Of a DNA stretch of 64,000 nucleotides, positions 36,692-46,350 are shown in pieces; the first letter of the stretch is position 1; each line of letters starts with the position of its first letter. The translations under genes and the position numbers were made by a program. The stretch lies in NCBI RefSeq assembly GCF_015352425.1, contig NZ_JADKNH010000007.1:240140-304139 (forward strand), written 5' to 3'. The notes under the pieces are model-generated. The model saw nothing but the letters and a program-made list of their open reading frames with translations. It searched no databases and had not been told where the DNA came from. This DNA comes from Fusibacter ferrireducens. GTDB lineage: Bacteria; Bacillota; Clostridia; Peptostreptococcales; Acidaminobacteraceae.

Positions 36692-36712
36692 TGACTTATA
36701 TATAATTACAGG
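36671..36712. promoter_or_regulatory. Direct repeats, probable MocR operator
   Basis: TGACTCATATATAATTACAA and TGACTTATATATAATTACAG start at 36671 and 36692, a 21-bp spacing equal to two DNA turns. They lie between the divergent MocR and ECF genes. MocR proteins typically bind such paired direct repeats. Confidence 0.65.
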
Positions 36713-36748
36713 AAATTATTATGAATTTATATCTTTAAAGGGGGCACT

Positions 36749-37501
36749 ATGAGAAATAATCTTAAAATTATGATTTACACGGCTCTAATGACAGCCTTTG
36801 TATTTATTACGACTTTTATCATTAAAATACCCATTCCATTTACAAATGGTTATATCCATGCTGGAGATATGTGCATATTTATCTCTGGTATTCTACTTGG
36901 CCCTTGGTACGGTGCATTTGCCGCTGGCGTTGGCTCTATGTTTGCCGACTTGCTTGGAGGATACGTTCATTGGGCTATTCCAACTCTAATTATTAAAGGC
37001 GTCATGGGCTTCATCGTTGGCTATTTTGCCAGTGAAAAGCGCAATCAAAAACATATTTTAGCAGGCACACTGAGCATCTGGTTCATTGCTTTAATCGGGT
37101 TTGTATTATCTATCAAAGGCGCCGATATCAATTTTCTAGCCTCAAATGTGGATGAATTGGCAGGGGTTGAAAATGTAGTGCTCGCCATTTCAAAACTCAA
37201 CTATCAATTATTGGGGGTCGCTATTATCATTCCATTGATCACCGTTATTTTTTATCTTCTTAAAGATAAGTATGGCATCACGTTCAGCCAGCTTTCTGGA
37301 ATGATCATTGCAGGACTATGGATGGTACTTGGCTATTATGTGACAGCAGGCATTATGTATGGCAGTTTCATCATTCCAATCTTTAGCTTACCTTGGAATA
37401 TCATTCAATTTGTCACCGGTATCGCCCTTGGTTTCATCATCCTAGCAGGTCTTAAAAAAGCCAATGTGAGTTATGTTTCCCTACACCATTCCCATCAATA
37501 A
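36749..37501 (+). CDS. ECF transporter substrate-binding (S) component
   Basis: A 250-residue membrane protein with about six helices and the fold signature of energy-coupling factor S components (IPFTNGYIHAGDMCIFI near 28-44, LGPWYGAFAAGVGSMFADLLGG near 50-71). It captures a vitamin or precursor and shares a separate EcfAAT energising module, which is not in this window. The divergent MocR regulator with its paired operator suggests a B6-type vitamer such as pyridoxine, but the specificity is inferred. An AGGGGG-type site precedes the ATG. Confidence 0.87.
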   Translation: MRNNLKIMIYTALMTAFVFITTFIIKIPIPFTNGYIHAGDMCIFISGILLGPWYGAFAAGVGSMFADLLGGYVHWAIPTLIIKGVMGFIVGYFASEKRNQKHILAGTLSIWFIALIGFVLSIKGADINFLASNVDELAGVENVVLAISKLNYQLLGVAIIIPLITVIFYLLKDKYGITFSQLSGMIIAGLWMVLGYYVTAGIMYGSFIIPIFSLPWNIIQFVTGIALGFIILAGLKKANVSYVSLHHSHQ

Positions 37502-37517
37502 AAAAATACTTTCAATC

Positions 37518-37550
37518 AAGACGATATTCATTGAGGATGTCGTCTTTTTT
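37518..37550 (+). terminator. Terminator of the ECF S component gene
   Basis: AAGACGA pairs with TCGTCTT around an imperfect interior, followed by six T residues. Confidence 0.75.
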
Positions 37551-37757
37551 ATACCTCTTATTGCACATTTTATTGCACATTCAGAGAGATAAAATCAGTA
37601 AATCACCCTATTTCTTTTAATGCTTATGTATTCTTAAATCATTTTTAATATGATTTTAATATTTTTACCGTATTATGAATATAGAGCAACACTTCTGTGA
37701 ACGATGATGTACGTTAATGGACGTTTTATAAAAATGAATTGAAAGGAAGGCATTCTC

Positions 37758-38858
37758 ATGAAAAAAGTTGGTTTGATCTTTACCGCATCCACTGGTGGTG
37801 GACATAATCAGGCAGCGCAGTCTTTAAAAAAACAGCTTTCGGATCACACGCTTGATTTTTATGTGATTGATACCTTTAAAGAAAACAGTAAATTCTTGGA
37901 AACCATGATTGAAGATGGCTACACTTTTTTGGCAAATTACACCCCAAAGCTCTATGGTGAAATTTATAGATTTAGCGGTTATAAATCCACAAATAAACAG
38001 CTTAAGCGATTTTTTAAAGTTATGCTCAAAAATAAAATATTAGCTTACATAAAGCATTATAACCCGAGTGTAATCATATCGACACATCCTATTTTTGTGC
38101 ATATTATCGCAGAACTTAAAAGAGAAGGCCTGACCAATGCCCCTTGTCTATCCGTTGTCACCGATTTGGGTGTACATCGATTTTATGTCCATGATTCGAT
38201 TGATGCCTATATCACAGGCTCGAAAGTAACCAATGATCAACTGCAGGCGCTTGGTATTTCACAAGAAAAAATTTACGACTACGGTATTCCTGTCAAAGAG
38301 GAATTTTACATGAACTCATCTGTTCGCCGAGAGGACTTTTCACCTTTCACCATTCTACTCATGGGAGGCAGTATGGGCAGCAGAAAATTGTATAAAATAT
38401 TGGAAATGCTGCTTAAAGTTCGAAATAACATCCTCATTCAAGTGGTATGTGGCAACAACAAAACCGTGAAACACGCTATTGAATCGCATTTTCAGGATTT
38501 GCCTGCCAATATTTCATTGGAAACTTATGGCTTCATCAGCAATGTAGATGAATTGATGGATCGAGCAGATTTACTGATTAGCAAGCCCGGTGGCCTCACT
38601 TTAACTGAAGCCATTAATAAAACACTTCCCATAGTCATTCCTTTTTACATTCATGGTCAAGAGGCCGAAAACACAGAGATATTGGCATCCGAGGGGCTTG
38701 CAGTATATGTTGAAAACCTTCATACGCTACCCATTACAATTGAATCTTTTGTCAATGAGCCGGAACGCCTTATGGTCATTAAAAATAAAATGAAAGCAAT
38801 GTCATCCAATTACTCTGTAGCGAAGATCGGAGATTTATGTCATGAGCTCATGGCATAG
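37758..38858 (+). CDS. Glycolipid glycosyltransferase, MGDG synthase/UgtP family (paralogue 2)
   Basis: A 366-residue protein starting KKVGLIFTASTGGGHNQAAQ, with the sugar-nucleotide site SKPGGLTLTEAINKTLPI and GQEAENTEIL near 275-325. It is clearly paralogous to the protein at 33013 (same motifs, similar length). It may add a sugar to diacylglycerol or to a monoglycosyl product, since related enzymes act in sequence. AAGGAAGG lies 7 bp before the ATG. It is followed by a terminator and a two-component system. Confidence 0.88.
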   Translation: MKKVGLIFTASTGGGHNQAAQSLKKQLSDHTLDFYVIDTFKENSKFLETMIEDGYTFLANYTPKLYGEIYRFSGYKSTNKQLKRFFKVMLKNKILAYIKHYNPSVIISTHPIFVHIIAELKREGLTNAPCLSVVTDLGVHRFYVHDSIDAYITGSKVTNDQLQALGISQEKIYDYGIPVKEEFYMNSSVRREDFSPFTILLMGGSMGSRKLYKILEMLLKVRNNILIQVVCGNNKTVKHAIESHFQDLPANISLETYGFISNVDELMDRADLLISKPGGLTLTEAINKTLPIVIPFYIHGQEAENTEILASEGLAVYVENLHTLPITIESFVNEPERLMVIKNKMKAMSSNYSVAKIGDLCHELMA

Positions 38859-38885
38859 TGAGATTCACAAAGTCGTTACTGTAGG

Positions 38886-38912
38886 AAGGTCGTTGTAAAA
38901 CGGCCTTTTTTT
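38886..38912 (+). terminator. Terminator of glycosyltransferase paralogue 2
   Basis: AAGGTCGT (38886-38893) pairs with ACGGCCTT (38900-38907), followed by a T-run to 38912. Confidence 0.8.
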
Positions 38913-38991
38913 TGATATATTTAATAAAAGGTTAGAGGGGCAAAAGTCAGTTTCGCATTAACCCTAACCATGAAAAGCACACGGAGGCTTT

Positions 38992-39672
38992 ATGGAAAAA
39001 ATTCTTATTGTAGAAGATGAAAAAAAGATTGCTCGAATAGTTGAATTACAATTAAAATACGCTGGTTATGAAACAGACTTGGCACAAGATGGTGCTGAGG
39101 CGATTGACAAGTGTCTCAAAAATAATTACGATCTCATTTTAATGGACTTAATGATGCCTAAAGTGGATGGTTTAACAGCTTGTAAAGAAATAAAAAAACA
39201 CGATCCCAACAATAAAATTATCATGCTCACAGCAAAAGACGACATTCAAGATGTCATTACAGGCTTAGACAGCGGTGCAGATGATTATGTGACGAAGCCA
39301 TTTATATTTGATGAATTGCTGGCCCGTATTAGAGCCAATATGCGCAAAACAGCTTCTGTAGTCGCACCGCTTTCTGAAGAAATTCTTCAATTTGAAGACC
39401 TATTCATAAATACAGTAACTTACGAAGTTTCAAGAAAAGAAGATCCTATTGAACTCTCAAAGACGGAATTTGATCTCTTAAAACATCTTGTCATCAATAA
39501 AGGCATCGTACTTACAAGGGAACAAATACTCAACAAAGTTTGGGGATATGACTATTATGGCAGTCTCAATATTGTAGATGTCTATATCAAATATCTCCGC
39601 GATAAAATTGATCGCAATTACGATCGAAAAATAATCCAAACGGTAAGGGGTCGTGGCTACGTTGTCAAATAA
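38992..39672 (+). CDS. OmpR-family response regulator
   Basis: A 226-residue regulator with receiver domain (acid pair in IVEDEKK, phospho-Asp in DLILMDLMMPK, Lys in DDYVTKPF) and a winged-helix domain ending VRGRGYVVK. GGAGG lies 4 bp before the ATG. Its stop overlaps the start of the kinase gene, so the two are coupled. Length and motifs match the ArlR/PhoP group. Confidence 0.93.
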   Translation: MEKILIVEDEKKIARIVELQLKYAGYETDLAQDGAEAIDKCLKNNYDLILMDLMMPKVDGLTACKEIKKHDPNNKIIMLTAKDDIQDVITGLDSGADDYVTKPFIFDELLARIRANMRKTASVVAPLSEEILQFEDLFINTVTYEVSRKEDPIELSKTEFDLLKHLVINKGIVLTREQILNKVWGYDYYGSLNIVDVYIKYLRDKIDRNYDRKIIQTVRGRGYVVK

Positions 39673-41272
39673 ACAAAATTTCTTTAAAAGACAATATCAT
39701 AAACTCTATGATCCGTTTAGAAAGCTCAAATTAACCACGAGAATCACAGTCTTCAATGTGATTCTCTTTGCCATTTTAATCTTGTTTGTCTTTCTATTTG
39801 TAACCGTGCTTACAAGACAATTTCTCTTTTATAAAAACAAAGATGAACTCATCTCAAAAAAAACACAAATTGAAGACTTTATAAACGAGGATGCGGATAT
39901 ACTCTATCAAACCCCTGATAATCAAAGAGTGCCTTATCTCTATGAACGCTTAAAAAAACTGTATCTTTTTGAAAACTATAAGTTTGTGGTTTTGGTTTCT
40001 GACAATGCCAATCGAACTTCTTATCTTCTGAATAAAAGTTACTACGATCGATTTGTTACAGGTACTGAATATACAGATACAAGCAACCTCTCCACAGTTT
40101 TAAAAGTTGAAACGTCAACTGACGGTACTTTTTTGGACTTAAAAATATATGACAATCAAGCGAGTGATGGTCAATCCATTATTGGCTCACTTCAAATCCC
40201 CTTTTCTTTAGATCAGACTACCTCTGATGTTTTTATCACAAAGATTTTGGGAACTGACGTCATGCACACCACGTCCAATATCGTCTTTCTGGATGGCAAA
40301 AAGGTCTATATAACACTCTTTTTAACTTCAACGCTTGACGAAGATTATCTCATGAGTTTAAATTCAGCCTTATTTGTCTCTTCAATCATAGGGATTCTCC
40401 TGCTCTCTATTTTTGGAAGGTACTTTACAAGGCGTGCCCTGAGACCACTTGTCAATCTATCTTACACTGCTCAAAACATTAATAATGAAAATCTAGACTA
40501 TCGCATTCCATCCATTGGCACAAATGATGAGGTAGATACCCTTATTAAAAGTTTAAATTTCATGCTTCAAAACCTTGAAAAATCGTTTGATTATCAGAAG
40601 CGTTTCGTGTCTGATGCTTCTCATGAGCTCAGAATTCCGCTTACAATTATTCTCGGCTATGTCGATCTGTTAAAAACCATGGGCTATGATGAAAGAGAGC
40701 TTCTTGATGAGTCCATTGAATCGATTGAATCCGAAGCGAAGAACATGAAAAATTTAGTGGAAAAACTACTGTTGCTCGCCAGAGTCGAAAATAGGACATT
40801 TGAAGTCAACTTTGATCGTATTTCTGTTAAAGAGATTTCAGATAAACTGATCCATGAATGTAGAATCATCTATGAAGATTATACATTTGATTCTGAACTC
40901 AATTACACAGGGGATATCATTGTTGACAAAGAACTGATCGTTCAAATTTTTAGGGCGCTTGTGGATAATGCGGTTAAGTACACAGAACCTCCTGGGACCA
41001 TCACCGTCACTTCAAGAGAACTTCGTAAGTACTATGAAATCGCCATTCAAGACACTGGGCGCGGCATTCCAGCAGAAAATATTCCCAATCTGACGAACCG
41101 ATTTTTTAGAGTGGATGAAGACCGAAATCGCAAAACAGGTGGTGTCGGCCTTGGCCTAGCCATTGTCGAAAGCTTAATGAAAGTTCAAGGGGGTCGAATT
41201 CAAATTGAAAGCCAAGAGCATGTGGGAACGAAAATATCTCTATTGTTTCCAAAGGATCAATTTATGAAATAG
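39653..41272 (+). CDS. Sensor histidine kinase, two-helix type with HAMP
   Basis: A kinase of up to 539 residues. Two membrane helices (about 32-54 and 235-258) flank an external domain of about 180 residues. HAMP follows (about 258-310), then HisKA VSDASHELRIPLTII (His near 327) and HATPase with DTGRGIP and GGVGLGLAIV. The arrangement resembles ArlS. The start is unsure: GTG at 39653 is 2 bp from a GGGG site, and TTG at 39662 is 11 bp away. It pairs with the regulator encoded just upstream. Confidence 0.92.
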   Translation: MATLSNKQNFFKRQYHKLYDPFRKLKLTTRITVFNVILFAILILFVFLFVTVLTRQFLFYKNKDELISKKTQIEDFINEDADILYQTPDNQRVPYLYERLKKLYLFENYKFVVLVSDNANRTSYLLNKSYYDRFVTGTEYTDTSNLSTVLKVETSTDGTFLDLKIYDNQASDGQSIIGSLQIPFSLDQTTSDVFITKILGTDVMHTTSNIVFLDGKKVYITLFLTSTLDEDYLMSLNSALFVSSIIGILLLSIFGRYFTRRALRPLVNLSYTAQNINNENLDYRIPSIGTNDEVDTLIKSLNFMLQNLEKSFDYQKRFVSDASHELRIPLTIILGYVDLLKTMGYDERELLDESIESIESEAKNMKNLVEKLLLLARVENRTFEVNFDRISVKEISDKLIHECRIIYEDYTFDSELNYTGDIIVDKELIVQIFRALVDNAVKYTEPPGTITVTSRELRKYYEIAIQDTGRGIPAENIPNLTNRFFRVDEDRNRKTGGVGLGLAIVESLMKVQGGRIQIESQEHVGTKISLLFPKDQFMK

Positions 41273-41280
41273 CAACATTA

Positions 41281-41380
41281 AACAACATTTGAGCCATCTT
41301 CCGATGTCTCAAAACGATTTTCCTTGGCGCTGTTTGAGGTTGAACATCCCTCAGCACAGCTTTTGGCTCAAATCTTGTTG
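41281..41380. repeat. About 100-bp palindromic intergenic repeat, copy 3
   Basis: Begins AACAACATTTGAGCC and ends GGCTCAAATCTTGTTG. It lies just past the kinase gene and differs from copies 1 and 2 at several inner bases while keeping the terminal complementarity. Confidence 0.85.
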
Positions 41381-41390
41381 CATTAATAAA

Positions 41391-41418
41391 GCGGATTGAT
41401 TTATGAAAATCAATCCGC
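41391..41418 (-). terminator. Hairpin terminator of the flippase-like gene
   Basis: GCGGATTGATTT (41391-41402) pairs perfectly with AAATCAATCCGC (41407-41418). The minus-strand tail TTTATTAAT is moderately T-rich. Confidence 0.7.
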
Positions 41419-41429
41419 CAACAATGGAA

Positions 41430-42488
41430 TCAGACGAGCTTATGTTCAGGTATTTTAGCCTTCACTTTATGTTCATAAATTGAAATGACTAACGTGAAGA
41501 GACCACAGAAGAGCAGTCCAAAATAATAGCTTATGAGACGCCAAAGCAACATTGCAGCGCCTACAAAATGAGTTGTAAATACCGATCCAAGCACCATTGA
41601 AAAGCCTACTTCTGAAGCACCTACAGTCCCAGGTATCGGCACAAAACTAACGCACATATATAGTATTGCTTGGAGTGTGATCACTTTTAAAGGACTGATA
41701 CCGGAAAGATTTAACGCTCTATAAATTACATAAGTAATCCCAAAGAATAAGGTTACCTGTAATATGCTCAAAATAAAAAGAACAAATGTCTTTTTAGGAT
41801 CTGATTTCAACTTATCTATTCCCTGTTGATACTCTTCAACAAAGCCTACCCATCTACTTTCAGATTTTTCTCGACTCTTAATCAATTTGATATGTGAGAG
41901 CAGTGCATTTATTTTTTTACCTAAATATTTAATCCAATCTGGCTTGAATGCCAAAAAGATAATTAGCGAAAGACCTATGGTGTTAATCACGAGTCCCAAT
42001 GCTAGGAATCCTGTAATTAAGCTCATTTCGTTAAAAATATATTTGAAATTTAAAATGGAAAGTACAAGTGCATACAGCGTAACAGTCACTTGAAATACGA
42101 GAAACTTGCCAACTAAAACCGCAGTCCCGTTGCTGGTGGAAACCTTATGCTTACGAAGCAATAAGAGTTGAATCGGTTGTCCCCCACTGGCAAAAGGTGT
42201 AATATTGCTATAATACTGACCAATTAAAGTCGTTTTTATTGCTATCCAAGGAATATGCTTTCTATCGACCTTGTCATCCACATGATCAAGTAATAAACCA
42301 ATCATTAGAGACTCCAGTCCCCAAAATCCAAACATCAAGCCAATGGCCCCTGCTATGTAGCCGATTTTAACAGTTTGAGCTACTTGCATCATTTGAGACA
42401 CATTGATTTGTCGCTTCAATATTAAAACCGTAACTCCTATCAATATAAGCATAATGGTAAAATTAATCCACTTTTGTTGTCTCGTCAT
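41430..42488 (-). CDS. Lysylphosphatidylglycerol synthase transmembrane region / flippase-like protein
   Basis: A 352-residue membrane protein with about eight hydrophobic helices, matching the membrane part of MprF-type proteins (UPF0104 family; motifs YYSNITPFASGGQPIQ and FVPIPGTVGASEVGF). It lacks the catalytic aminoacyltransferase domain, so it more likely moves or organises lipids than makes Lys-PG. It lies 12 bp after a glycolipid glycosyltransferase gene on the same strand, so it may flip the product of that enzyme. That is inference. Confidence 0.87.
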   Translation of the reverse strand: MTRQQKWINFTIMLILIGVTVLILKRQINVSQMMQVAQTVKIGYIAGAIGLMFGFWGLESLMIGLLLDHVDDKVDRKHIPWIAIKTTLIGQYYSNITPFASGGQPIQLLLLRKHKVSTSNGTAVLVGKFLVFQVTVTLYALVLSILNFKYIFNEMSLITGFLALGLVINTIGLSLIIFLAFKPDWIKYLGKKINALLSHIKLIKSREKSESRWVGFVEEYQQGIDKLKSDPKKTFVLFILSILQVTLFFGITYVIYRALNLSGISPLKVITLQAILYMCVSFVPIPGTVGASEVGFSMVLGSVFTTHFVGAAMLLWRLISYYFGLLFCGLFTLVISIYEHKVKAKIPEHKLV

Positions 42489-42500
42489 GTTTTGATCCTC

Positions 42501-43577
42501 TCATCTAACAGCTCTTAGAATGGCTTCAGCCTTAAATTCTTTTTTGAGCTCATACATATTGGATTTCAACTGGAAAAGCTTGACATCATCATTAATAATA
42601 TTTTCAATTTCATCTGCAAAGTGTGTTTTACGATCTAAAATAATACCGATTTCACGATTTTTTACAAACTCAATATTAGCATGTTCTTGTCCTACTGTTG
42701 TCTGCTGAATAAGAATTGGGATTTCTTTGTTAATCGCTTCAAAAAGTGTCACCCCACCTGGCTTAGTATAAATAAGATCTGAGGCTTCCATAAGTTCTGC
42801 AATATTAGAGACATATCCAAGAATTTGAATATTTTTGTAAGATTTATCTGATAAGGCTTCTGCAAGTTCATAATCTGTACCTGTCACAATTATAAATTTC
42901 GTGTTTTCCACACTTTCTAATTGTTTCAATAGCACGTCATCAAATTTAATTTTACCCATGGCACTGGCCATTATGAGTACTTGCTTCATTTGTGTATGTG
43001 ATGCGGTACTCTTTTCTACCTTAAAATCAGCTCCCACTGGAATTCCAGTGACGAAAATTGAGTCTTTATCAATACCTTTTAGTCTCAATAAATCCTTTAC
43101 TTCAATAGAGGGCACAAAATACTGATCTGTACCTTCATGTACCCATTCCCAACTATCCACAACATCTGTAATAACCGTCATTAGAGGCACGTTGCAGTTG
43201 GTTTTCAACTTATATCTAGACATAAACCCAGAAGTCATTGGAAAAGTACTGATCACTATAGAGGGTTGCTCTCTATCCATGTATTCTTTGAAGCGTCGAT
43301 TATACCTTGCATAAAGCAACTCATCAATCAGATTCTTGCGACTATCCTTCTTATAATTATAAAAGAAATTATAGAGGGTTTCAAATTCTCTCGTCAAATA
43401 ATTGTAGATACCTTGCGCAATTTTTTTATATGAAGGTTTAATAATATCAAAGATGTCTACAATTTCGATGGTATAATCCAGATAAACACGTTCAATTTCT
43501 GATTTTAAAGCCCTTGAAACCGAGTGATGTCCCATCCCAAATGTTGCAGTAAGAATCACTATTTTTTTCTCGTTCAT
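42501..43577 (-). CDS. Glycolipid glycosyltransferase, MGDG synthase/UgtP family (paralogue 3)
   Basis: A 358-residue GT28-fold protein starting KKIVILTATFGMGHHSVSRAL, with YTKPGGVTLFEAINKEIPI and GQEHANIEFV near 270-305. It is more divergent than paralogues 1 and 2 (GMGHH instead of GGGH-N/D). GGAGG lies 5 bp before the ATG. It is first of a two-gene unit with the flippase-like protein. It probably uses UDP-glucose or a similar donor on a membrane lipid. Confidence 0.87.
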   Translation of the reverse strand: MNEKKIVILTATFGMGHHSVSRALKSEIERVYLDYTIEIVDIFDIIKPSYKKIAQGIYNYLTREFETLYNFFYNYKKDSRKNLIDELLYARYNRRFKEYMDREQPSIVISTFPMTSGFMSRYKLKTNCNVPLMTVITDVVDSWEWVHEGTDQYFVPSIEVKDLLRLKGIDKDSIFVTGIPVGADFKVEKSTASHTQMKQVLIMASAMGKIKFDDVLLKQLESVENTKFIIVTGTDYELAEALSDKSYKNIQILGYVSNIAELMEASDLIYTKPGGVTLFEAINKEIPILIQQTTVGQEHANIEFVKNREIGIILDRKTHFADEIENIINDDVKLFQLKSNMYELKKEFKAEAILRAVR

Positions 43578-43643
43578 TTGAGCCTCCTAATTGCTCTCAT
43601 ATTTCTTATATACTCAATAATAATTTGTATGCTTGTTTGTTTA

Positions 43644-43749
43644 AACAACATTTGAGCCATCCTTTGATGCCTCAAACCGATTTTCGCTGACGCTGTTTGA
43701 GGTTGAACATCCCTCAGCACAGCTTTCGGCTCAAATCTTGTTGTTTTAA
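43644..43749. repeat. About 100-bp palindromic intergenic repeat, copy 4
   Basis: Termini are AACAACATTTGAGCC and GGCTCAAATCTTGTTGTT. In this copy the inner stem CCTCAAAC/GTTTGAGG is perfect, whereas the other copies have TCTCAAAAC, which still pairs by G-U. It lies between two minus-strand genes. Confidence 0.85.
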
Positions 43750-43755
43750 AAAAAA

Positions 43756-43785
43756 GATGAAGTTATGTTTTACTATAACTTCATC
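43756..43785 (-). terminator. Terminator of the helD gene
   Basis: GATGAAGTTAT and ATAACTTCATC form a perfect 11-bp stem with an 8-nt loop. On the minus strand it runs into eight T residues. Confidence 0.85.
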
Positions 43786-43875
43786 ATATAAAATGAATAT
43801 TAGAACAACGTCAACTCTCCATTAGAATTCAATTAAAATTTTGACATTTATGCATTTTGAGCAAAATTGAGTACA

Positions 43876-46152
43876 TTATATTGCTATTTTTTCATACAAT
43901 TGCGTATCTATTCTTGCAATCAGTTCAGTGGGCTTGTTTACATGATATATAAATAATTCATGAAGTGCTCTTGTAACAGCCACATATAAGAGCTTTATGT
44001 GAAGCGGATCATCTGTATACGGGTCCATATGAGAGTCCAATATGATCACTGCATCAAATTCAAGTCCCTTGGACAACTGAGGGGTGAGCAGTGTGATGCC
44101 TCCTTTGTAATGTTCCTCATGCCCAGTGAGCAATTGAATAGCCTCCGTCATCAACGCACTCATTTTATCATGAACAGATCTGCTGCTTAATTCTGTCTTG
44201 CACATGATTGCAACAGATTTATAGCCACTTCGTCTTAGTGCCATTATGCGTTCACAGACATCGGCAATCATGCTGTCCTCATCACCACATGATATCAGAC
44301 TGGGTTTACGCCCTGCCCTCAAAGCCGGTTTTGCCAATACAATATGTGCGTCATTTAATGAAGAGATCACTGCATTGCCAAAGTCTATAATCTCTTTTGT
44401 GGAACGATAGCAAATGCTTATGGTCTTATAGGTCGTCGCCTTGGGTTTGAAAACTTGCTGTGTTAATTCACTCCAATTGGAAATACCTCTATAGGCATTA
44501 ATGCCTTGTGCAACATCCCCAACAACTGTAAATGAATGATTTGAACTCATCATGGTCAACACATGCATCTGAAGAGGATTAAAATCCTGTGCCTCATCTA
44601 CGATAATGTGTGTGTATTTTTTGAGAAGTTCTGATCCCTCCACTGCAAACTTTAAATAGAGCAAAGCTGGAATATCTTCATATTCTATTTTGGATTTGAC
44701 AACATTCTGAGTATATTGGATGACGGTACGGATTTCGTCATTGGAGAGAATCCCCTGAGCATGCTTTTCTAAAAGCGTTACATTGCCCAGTAGATTCAAA
44801 AGAAGTTTTTCAATATTTAAATTCTCCCATTTGGCAAGATAGGCTTTAGGAATCTCTTTGATGCTCTCGTTAAGTGTTCCCAAGTAGTTTATCTTTTGAC
44901 TGGCAATATTAGAAATCATTTTTTGACGTGTTTGTTCGTCTAATTCTGAGTCTGATTTGATGTTTATAATCTTACGGTCTAAATGACTTATAATTCTGTT
45001 CTCGAGTTTTAAAAGTCTATCTTCAATAGTATCCTTAATGTATCTGTATAGCTTCTCTTTTCTCTTGGCTAAAGTCATATAAGCATATTGAGTGCTAAAA
45101 AGCGTCTCCAATTCTTCATAGGTATACAGCGTTTTTCCTAAGACTTCTATAGACGTTTTGGGTAAAGCCTCTTCCAAAAGTTGAGTCACATAATGATCCA
45201 TAATGCGTTTCAATTTCATGGAGCCTTTAAACGAAGAAATATATTCAAGATTTTGGCGCCCTTTATCTCTTTGATCCAAATCTATGAGGTCTTTGAGCTT
45301 ATTCATTTCTGTTGTTGTTGGCAAAGTCTTTCCAAATGCTTTCTCGAATAACATTTCAAAAGTCACTTGCTCAATATCATGAACGCCAAGATCGGGCAGG
45401 ACGTCACTTATATAGTCTAGAAACAATCTGTTCGGGACAATCATTAAAATTTTCTCTGCTTGAAACAGATCTTGATAGGTATACATCAAATAGGCAATTC
45501 GGTGCAGTACAATGGTTGTCTTACCACTTCCAGCCACCCCTTGGATAATTAAAATACCATCTTTTGGAGCTCTGATAATCTGATTTTGCTCATCTTGAAT
45601 TGTGGTGACAATGTCCGCAAGTCGGTTATCTTTCTTTTCCCATAACGCCTTTTGTAAAAATTCATCCATTGGTGTGAGTCCTTTATCAAATATATTGATC
45701 AGTTCTCCATCAATAATTTCATACTGTCGTTTTAATTCCAAATCACCTATTATAGTCCCTTCTGGCGAGTTGTACATGACTTCACCAATTTCGCCACTAT
45801 AGTAGATGCCCGCCAGAGGTGCACGCCAATCCAAGACCACAAGCGCTTTCGTTTTTGGATGATCTACACTTGTTTTACCAATGAGATAGCTCTCTTTGTC
45901 CTTACCAAGTTCGCAAAAATCCACCCTGCCAAAATACGGTTTCTTCGCTAACGTCTCTAAGATGTTCAAACGGTTACTGTCTATCTTCCGTAATTGCTCA
46001 AGTACGTTAGGGTCAGCAATGACCTCTTTAGCTAATCTACCGTAATCTTGAGACTTAATAATTAATTCTTCACGCTCTTTCGAGATCATGTTTTGAATCA
46101 TTGCCAGTTTCTCTTGTTCATGTTCGTAATCAGGATGTTCCTTTGCATTCAT
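43876..46152 (-). CDS. helD: HelD-like superfamily 1 helicase (RNA polymerase recycling factor)
   Basis: A 758-residue UvrD/Rep-type ATPase. An N-terminal coiled coil (about 8-60) is followed by GVAGSGKTTIVLHR (Walker A, about 215), a long inserted helical region and HIIVDEAQDFNPLQ (Walker B, about 525), then LLTPQLSKGLEFDAVII and YVAVTRALHELFIYH. This is the plan of B. subtilis HelD (774 residues), which removes stalled RNA polymerase from DNA. ATG at 46152 has GGAGG 7 bp upstream. It is a single gene with its own terminator. Confidence 0.9.
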   Translation of the reverse strand: MNAKEHPDYEHEQEKLAMIQNMISKEREELIIKSQDYGRLAKEVIADPNVLEQLRKIDSNRLNILETLAKKPYFGRVDFCELGKDKESYLIGKTSVDHPKTKALVVLDWRAPLAGIYYSGEIGEVMYNSPEGTIIGDLELKRQYEIIDGELINIFDKGLTPMDEFLQKALWEKKDNRLADIVTTIQDEQNQIIRAPKDGILIIQGVAGSGKTTIVLHRIAYLMYTYQDLFQAEKILMIVPNRLFLDYISDVLPDLGVHDIEQVTFEMLFEKAFGKTLPTTTEMNKLKDLIDLDQRDKGRQNLEYISSFKGSMKLKRIMDHYVTQLLEEALPKTSIEVLGKTLYTYEELETLFSTQYAYMTLAKRKEKLYRYIKDTIEDRLLKLENRIISHLDRKIINIKSDSELDEQTRQKMISNIASQKINYLGTLNESIKEIPKAYLAKWENLNIEKLLLNLLGNVTLLEKHAQGILSNDEIRTVIQYTQNVVKSKIEYEDIPALLYLKFAVEGSELLKKYTHIIVDEAQDFNPLQMHVLTMMSSNHSFTVVGDVAQGINAYRGISNWSELTQQVFKPKATTYKTISICYRSTKEIIDFGNAVISSLNDAHIVLAKPALRAGRKPSLISCGDEDSMIADVCERIMALRRSGYKSVAIMCKTELSSRSVHDKMSALMTEAIQLLTGHEEHYKGGITLLTPQLSKGLEFDAVIILDSHMDPYTDDPLHIKLLYVAVTRALHELFIYHVNKPTELIARIDTQLYEKIAI

Positions 46153-46350
46153 TACGATACCTCCTTTTGATTCCATGTGATGTCAGCCCTATTCAATTGT
46201 AATTTGTCCCTGTTCCACGTCTCTACAAACGCAGGAATTATATCATATCCTTTCAAATTTGAAAAATCAACAATTAAAATCATTATGTAATAAAAAATTA
46301 AATAAACCAACGCAAAAACAATTCCATATAGCCCTATAAAAAGACAAAAA

